Assembly (NCBI GenBank): GCA_018268575.1 | Contig: JAFDWF010000014.1 | Coordinates: 1-60,012 of the forward strand | DNA: 60,012 nucleotides | Direction of reading: 5' to 3' | Source: Actinomycetota bacterium | Lineage (GTDB): Bacteria > Actinomycetota > Thermoleophilia > Solirubrobacterales > 70-9 | In this document: positions 57,089-60,012 of the stretch, one piece after another | How positions within the stretch are numbered: the stretch's first letter is position 1 | Layout: every line of letters starts with the position of its first letter | Notes under the pieces: generated by a model | Seen by the model: the letters and a program-made list of their open reading frames with translations, nothing else | The model's database searches: none | Told to the model about the DNA's origin: nothing | Made by a program: the position numbers and the translations under genes

Positions 57089-57739
57089 CTAACCCCGGAC
57101 GACGCCGTCGGTGATCGTCTCGAAGTAGTCGAGGACCTCCTGGCTGGAGACGATCTCGGCGTAACGGCGACCGAGGTCCCGGAGGTTGCTTTCGTGCGCG
57201 TCCGACCCTTGGTCGCCGACGCAATCCTCGGGCACCCAGGTCCGCAGCCCGCAGGAGAAGGCGTCGATGGTCGTCGCGCGGCAGCAGCCGGAGGTCGTGC
57301 AGCCGGTCACGATCACCGTGTCACGCTGCGCCGCGGTCAACAGCGAGTGGAGCGGGGTGCCGTGGAAGAAGGACGGCCAGAGCTTCGGCAGCCAGACGTC
57401 ACGGTCGTCCCAGAGCCGCTCGTCGATCTGCGACCAGCGGGAGCCGGGGGTTATCTCCGCCGTGAAGGGCAGCTTGATCGTCCAGAGGCCTCGGTCCTGG
57501 GCGGAATTCCACTGTACGGTGGTGTGATAGACGGGTACGCCCGCGTCACGCGCGGCAGGCAGTACCTTGGCCAGGTTCACGGCCGCGCGCTCGATCAGCT
57601 CGGCGCCTCCGCTGGTGAACTCCGGGTCGGTGAACGCGTACTGCATGTCGACCACGAGTACCGCCGGGCGGCTGCCCGGGCTGATCTTTCCCTGACCGTA
57701 ACCGTGTTCGATCCAGGCGTCTTGGGTTTGTGTGCTCAT
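57089..57739 (-). CDS. Isochorismatase-fold amidohydrolase (1), 216 aa
   Basis: The cysteine-hydrolase triad is D31 (LVVDMQYAF), K119 (LPKLWPSFF) and C152 (TSGCCRAT). Family members include isochorismatase, nicotinamidase, biuret hydrolase and N-carbamoylsarcosine amidase. ATG 57739 has GAGGAGG upstream. It ends 295 bases from the aldehyde dehydrogenase end and follows the DAO-type oxidase (40 bases). The amide it cuts is unknown, but a carbamoyl compound is likely given the neighbour at 59066. Confidence 0.85.
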   Translation of the reverse strand: MSTQTQDAWIEHGYGQGKISPGSRPAVLVVDMQYAFTDPEFTSGGAELIERAAVNLAKVLPAARDAGVPVYHTTVQWNSAQDRGLWTIKLPFTAEITPGSRWSQIDERLWDDRDVWLPKLWPSFFHGTPLHSLLTAAQRDTVIVTGCTTSGCCRATTIDAFSCGLRTWVPEDCVGDQGSDAHESNLRDLGRRYAEIVSSQEVLDYFETITDGVVRG

Positions 57740-57779
57740 CGATCCTCCTCGGTGCGTTGCTTGTAACAGTCTTGGAAGC

Positions 57780-59045
57780 TCACTCGAATCGACGGTGTGA
57801 AAGGGCGCGCAGCGTCGGATCGGGGCTCGAGCCACCCTCGAGGAGGCCGCCGACCAGCGCACCGGTTATCGGCGCCAGCGTCAGCCCCAGCATCGCGTGA
57901 CCGGCGGCGACGATCACCTTGCCGTCCCGGTCGAGCCGGCCGACCACCGGAAGCCCGTCCGGGGTGCAGGGCCGGGCGCCGCTGCGCACCGGCTTCGCCC
58001 GCTGCCATTCGAGGTCGGGGAACGCCCGTCGCGCGCCCCTCGATATCCCCGCGACCCGCCGCCCCTTCGGCGGACCGTCGGCATACCCCAGCTCGAGCGT
58101 GCCCGCGAAGCGGATCGCGTCCGTCCACGGGGTGACGGCGATGCGCTGCTCGTGGAGGTAGACGAGCGGACCGGGCTCGTCGACCGGGCGGGGCCGCGGG
58201 ACCTCGAACGCGTATCCCCTGCCGCCGACGATCGGCACCCGAGCGCGGCGACCGACCAGCAGCGGCGTCGCCGCCCCGGCGCAGATGACCACGGTCTCGG
58301 CCCGGACCACACCTTGGGCGGCGTGCAGCCGAACTCCGTTCGACGTTCGCTCCATATATATGGCCCGACGCCCCGGAAGCAGCACCGCGCCCCGGCGCTC
58401 GGCCGCGGCTCCCAGCGCCTCGACGAATTGGGACGGCGGGCAGACGGCCTCGTCGGGATAGAGGATCGCTCCGGCGGGCGGGGCCGCGGCGGCGGGCAGG
58501 CTCGGGATCTGCCCCGGATCGACCGACTCGGCCCGTAACCCGGCTTCCCCTTGGGCGGCCGCGTGCGCGCACCCGGCCTCGTAATCGTGGCGGTTCGAAT
58601 AGACGTCGAGCAGGCCCGACGCGCGCCAGCCGGTGTCGACGCCTTCCTGCGTCAGCGCACGGTGCAATCGGGCGCTCGCGGTCGCCAGGTCGCCGAGGAT
58701 CCGGGCGACCTCCTCGACCCGGCGAGGATCGCTGCGGCGCAGGAGGGTCCAGAGCCAGGGGAGGAGGCGCGGCGAGGCGCGGATCGCCAAGGGGCTGTCG
58801 GGCCGCGCGAGCCAGCGAGTCGCCGCCAGCAGCTCGCTGCGCCGGACGAACGGCCCGGCGAAGCTCGGGCAGACCCAACCGGCGCTTGCGTCGGCGCATT
58901 CCGAGCCCCAGCCCGCCGTCGCCTCGAGTACCGCGACGCCGGCGCCCCGACCGGCGGCCTCGTACGCACATGCCGCGCCGATCGGACCAGCTCCGACGAT
59001 GGCGACGTCGAAGGAGCCAAGGTCCTCCTGCCGGAGGACGCCCAT
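57780..59045 (-). CDS. FAD-dependent D-amino-acid/sarcosine-oxidase-like dehydrogenase, 421 aa
   Basis: The FAD motif VAIVGAGPIGAACAYEAAGRGAGVAVLEA and the C-terminal RPCTPDGLPVVGRL...AAGHAMLGLTLAPITGALV are typical of DadA-type members of the DAO family. ATG 59045 is the first Met before this motif. It lies 20 bases after the N-carbamoylsarcosine-amidase-like gene. In the creatinine pathway sarcosine from that amidase is oxidised to glycine and formaldehyde, and this enzyme could do this. Other amino acids are possible. Confidence 0.85.
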   Translation of the reverse strand: MGVLRQEDLGSFDVAIVGAGPIGAACAYEAAGRGAGVAVLEATAGWGSECADASAGWVCPSFAGPFVRRSELLAATRWLARPDSPLAIRASPRLLPWLWTLLRRSDPRRVEEVARILGDLATASARLHRALTQEGVDTGWRASGLLDVYSNRHDYEAGCAHAAAQGEAGLRAESVDPGQIPSLPAAAAPPAGAILYPDEAVCPPSQFVEALGAAAERRGAVLLPGRRAIYMERTSNGVRLHAAQGVVRAETVVICAGAATPLLVGRRARVPIVGGRGYAFEVPRPRPVDEPGPLVYLHEQRIAVTPWTDAIRFAGTLELGYADGPPKGRRVAGISRGARRAFPDLEWQRAKPVRSGARPCTPDGLPVVGRLDRDGKVIVAAGHAMLGLTLAPITGALVGGLLEGGSSPDPTLRALSHRRFE

Positions 59046-59065
59046 CTCGCGAAGCCCGCGCGCCT

Positions 59066-59767
59066 CTAGGCCGCGGCGCGCGCCTCGCCCCCGGCGGGCA
59101 GCTTCTCGATCTCGCCGAGGACCGTGTCCAGGGACTCGACGTCGGCGAACTTCGCGTCGAGGTCGAACAGGTTCCACTCGACCACGCCCGCCACCCGATC
59201 GGCGACGCACTCGCGCGGCACGATCACCCGAAAGCCCTCGGCGCTGGCATCCTCGACCGTGTGCCTGACGCAGCCGGCCATGGTCACGCCGGTGGCGATC
59301 ACGGTATCGACGCCCGCTCCGATCAGGACGCTGGAGAGGTTGGTGCCGTGAAAGGCGCTGGCCCGTTTCTTGGTGATCAGGAGCTCGTCGGGGCGAGGCG
59401 CGATCCGCGAATCGATCTCGACCTCCGGCGAGCCGACCGCGAGCGACTCGATCGGCACCTTGCGCGCCCAGGTCCCGGTATCGGTCGCCAGCCCGTCCAC
59501 CACCTGGTAGGCGGTGGTGACGTAGATGACCGGAACCCGATGTCCACGAGCGGTCTCGATCAGCTTCTGCACCGACGGGATGACCGTGTCCATGTGGTCG
59601 CAGGAGAACGGCGATCCGGGACGAGTCCAGGCGTTGGCGAGATCGATGTTCACCACCGCCGGGCGCTTGCCGAACCCGACCCGCCGCATGAACCCACGCT
59701 CCTTGTAGAGCTCCGAATCGGCATTGAAAATGCGGTTCAGCGCCTCGGTGATCTCGTCAGCGGCCAT
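59066..59767 (-). CDS. N-carbamoylsarcosine-amidase-like hydrolase, 233 aa
   Basis: Triad D42 (NIDLANAWTRPG), K133 (ITKKRASAF) and C166 (TMAGCVRHT). The run ERGFMRRVGFGKRPAVVNIDLANAW and the blocks FSCDHM, RASAFHGTNL, AGCVRHTVEDA, PRECVADRV and VVEWNLFDLDAKFADVES match the Arthrobacter N-carbamoylsarcosine amidase closely as I remember it. The reaction is N-carbamoylsarcosine to sarcosine, CO2 and ammonia. ATG 59767 has AAGGAGG upstream. An upstream start at 59848 is unlikely. A LysR-type box lies 80 bases upstream. Confidence 0.85.
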   Translation of the reverse strand: MAADEITEALNRIFNADSELYKERGFMRRVGFGKRPAVVNIDLANAWTRPGSPFSCDHMDTVIPSVQKLIETARGHRVPVIYVTTAYQVVDGLATDTGTWARKVPIESLAVGSPEVEIDSRIAPRPDELLITKKRASAFHGTNLSSVLIGAGVDTVIATGVTMAGCVRHTVEDASAEGFRVIVPRECVADRVAGVVEWNLFDLDAKFADVESLDTVLGEIEKLPAGGEARAAA

Positions 59768-59846
59768 CCCTCGTCCTCCTTCGTCGCGGTTCACCCCAAT
59801 CTCCCATAGGAAGGGCCGCGGTCCGATATCGATGCGCTCTACACCC

Positions 59847-59866
59847 ATAACCGGCCCTGATACCGA
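59847..59866 (+). promoter_or_regulatory. Probable LysR box 3
   Basis: ATAACCGGCCCTGATACCGA shares its first ten bases with 55110-55119 and keeps ATA-N11-TAC. It is midway between the amidase gene (minus) and the gene starting at 59957 (plus). Confidence 0.55.
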
Positions 59867-59956
59867 GAGCCGGCTGACGCTTAGTGACTATCCGAAAACC
59901 CGCGTGTGCGACTGGCGAGTGCCGGACCGAGCGGGGGTAGGACGCAGGGAGGCCTA

Positions 59957-60012
59957 ATGGCAGAGCCATTTGGACTCCCGAGGACGACGCCCCGCGAAGT
60001 GTGTCCGGCGCC
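59957..60012 (+). CDS. Divergent gene, N-terminus only
   Basis: An ATG with GGGAGG five bases upstream opens a frame (MAEPFGLPRTTPREVCPA) that runs off the window. The frame is too short to assign. Its position opposite the amidase and next to LysR box 3 suggests it belongs to the same regulon. Confidence 0.5.
   Translation, partial: MAEPFGLPRTTPREVCPA

Noticed and set aside
1..60012. CRISPR array, prophage, rRNA or tRNA
   Set aside because: No regularly spaced direct repeats, no phage structural genes and no cloverleaf or rRNA signature could be found by reading.

Overview
The window is about 60 kb of GC-rich DNA with almost gap-free runs of genes. Most genes read on the minus strand and overlap by 1-4 bases (ATGA, GTGA and TTGA junctions). 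GTG and TTG starts are common, and catabolic and transport genes dominate. The gene content and style (IclR, GntR and LysR regulators, several ABC importers with lipoprotein receptors, CaiB, FAH and nitrilase enzymes, VapBC) suggest a soil actinobacterium, perhaps of the Thermoleophilia/Solirubrobacterales. No rRNA or marker gene is present, so this is an inference.

1-20.9 kb holds three consecutive minus-strand operons. The first is a Liv-type importer with HIT and alpha-beta-barrel proteins (371-5950). The second is a carboxylate/amide catabolic operon with cyclase, MBL hydrolase, ketopantoate-reductase-like, CoA ester lyase, CaiB CoA-transferase, FAH and nitrilase genes (6130-12898). The third has an acyl-CoA ligase, a two-subunit B12 acyl-CoA mutase, thiolase, DUF35 protein, MeaB, IclR and FMN hydroxy-acid oxidase (12962-20867). 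The first two promoters share a 27-bp element covering the -35 box. A second IclR gene, a YCII-like gene and a leader ORF follow.

22-33.7 kb contains a decayed nucleotidyltransferase locus, a GntR-controlled operon (ribose-type importer plus Old Yellow Enzyme-like reductase and FAH protein) with two 26-bp operators, a VOC/AraC pair, a vapBC pair and a 161-bp TA-flanked MITE.

33.7-49.8 kb is devoted to ureides and cyclic amides. It has an allantoate/N-carbamoyl amidohydrolase, a TatD-allantoinase fusion, an MDR dehydrogenase, an OCD-family protein, a fused HyuA-HyuB hydantoinase/oxoprolinase, and urease-like UreABC placed in one operon with a ribose-type importer.

49.9-60 kb has an FAD oxidase, a TPP enzyme, a leucine-dehydrogenase-like enzyme, LysR with a divergent aldehyde dehydrogenase, two isochorismatase-fold amidases (one very like N-carbamoylsarcosine amidase) and a second FAD oxidase. 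Together with the hydantoinase these could form an N-methylhydantoin (creatinine) to sarcosine route.

Five intergenic spaces (1-370, 22.3-22.9, 31.06-31.65, 38.3-38.66 and 56.81-57.09 kb) carry related composite repeats. They are built from long palindromes with a conserved loop and co-varying arms, plus hairpins whose stems differ. This is the least explained structure in the window.
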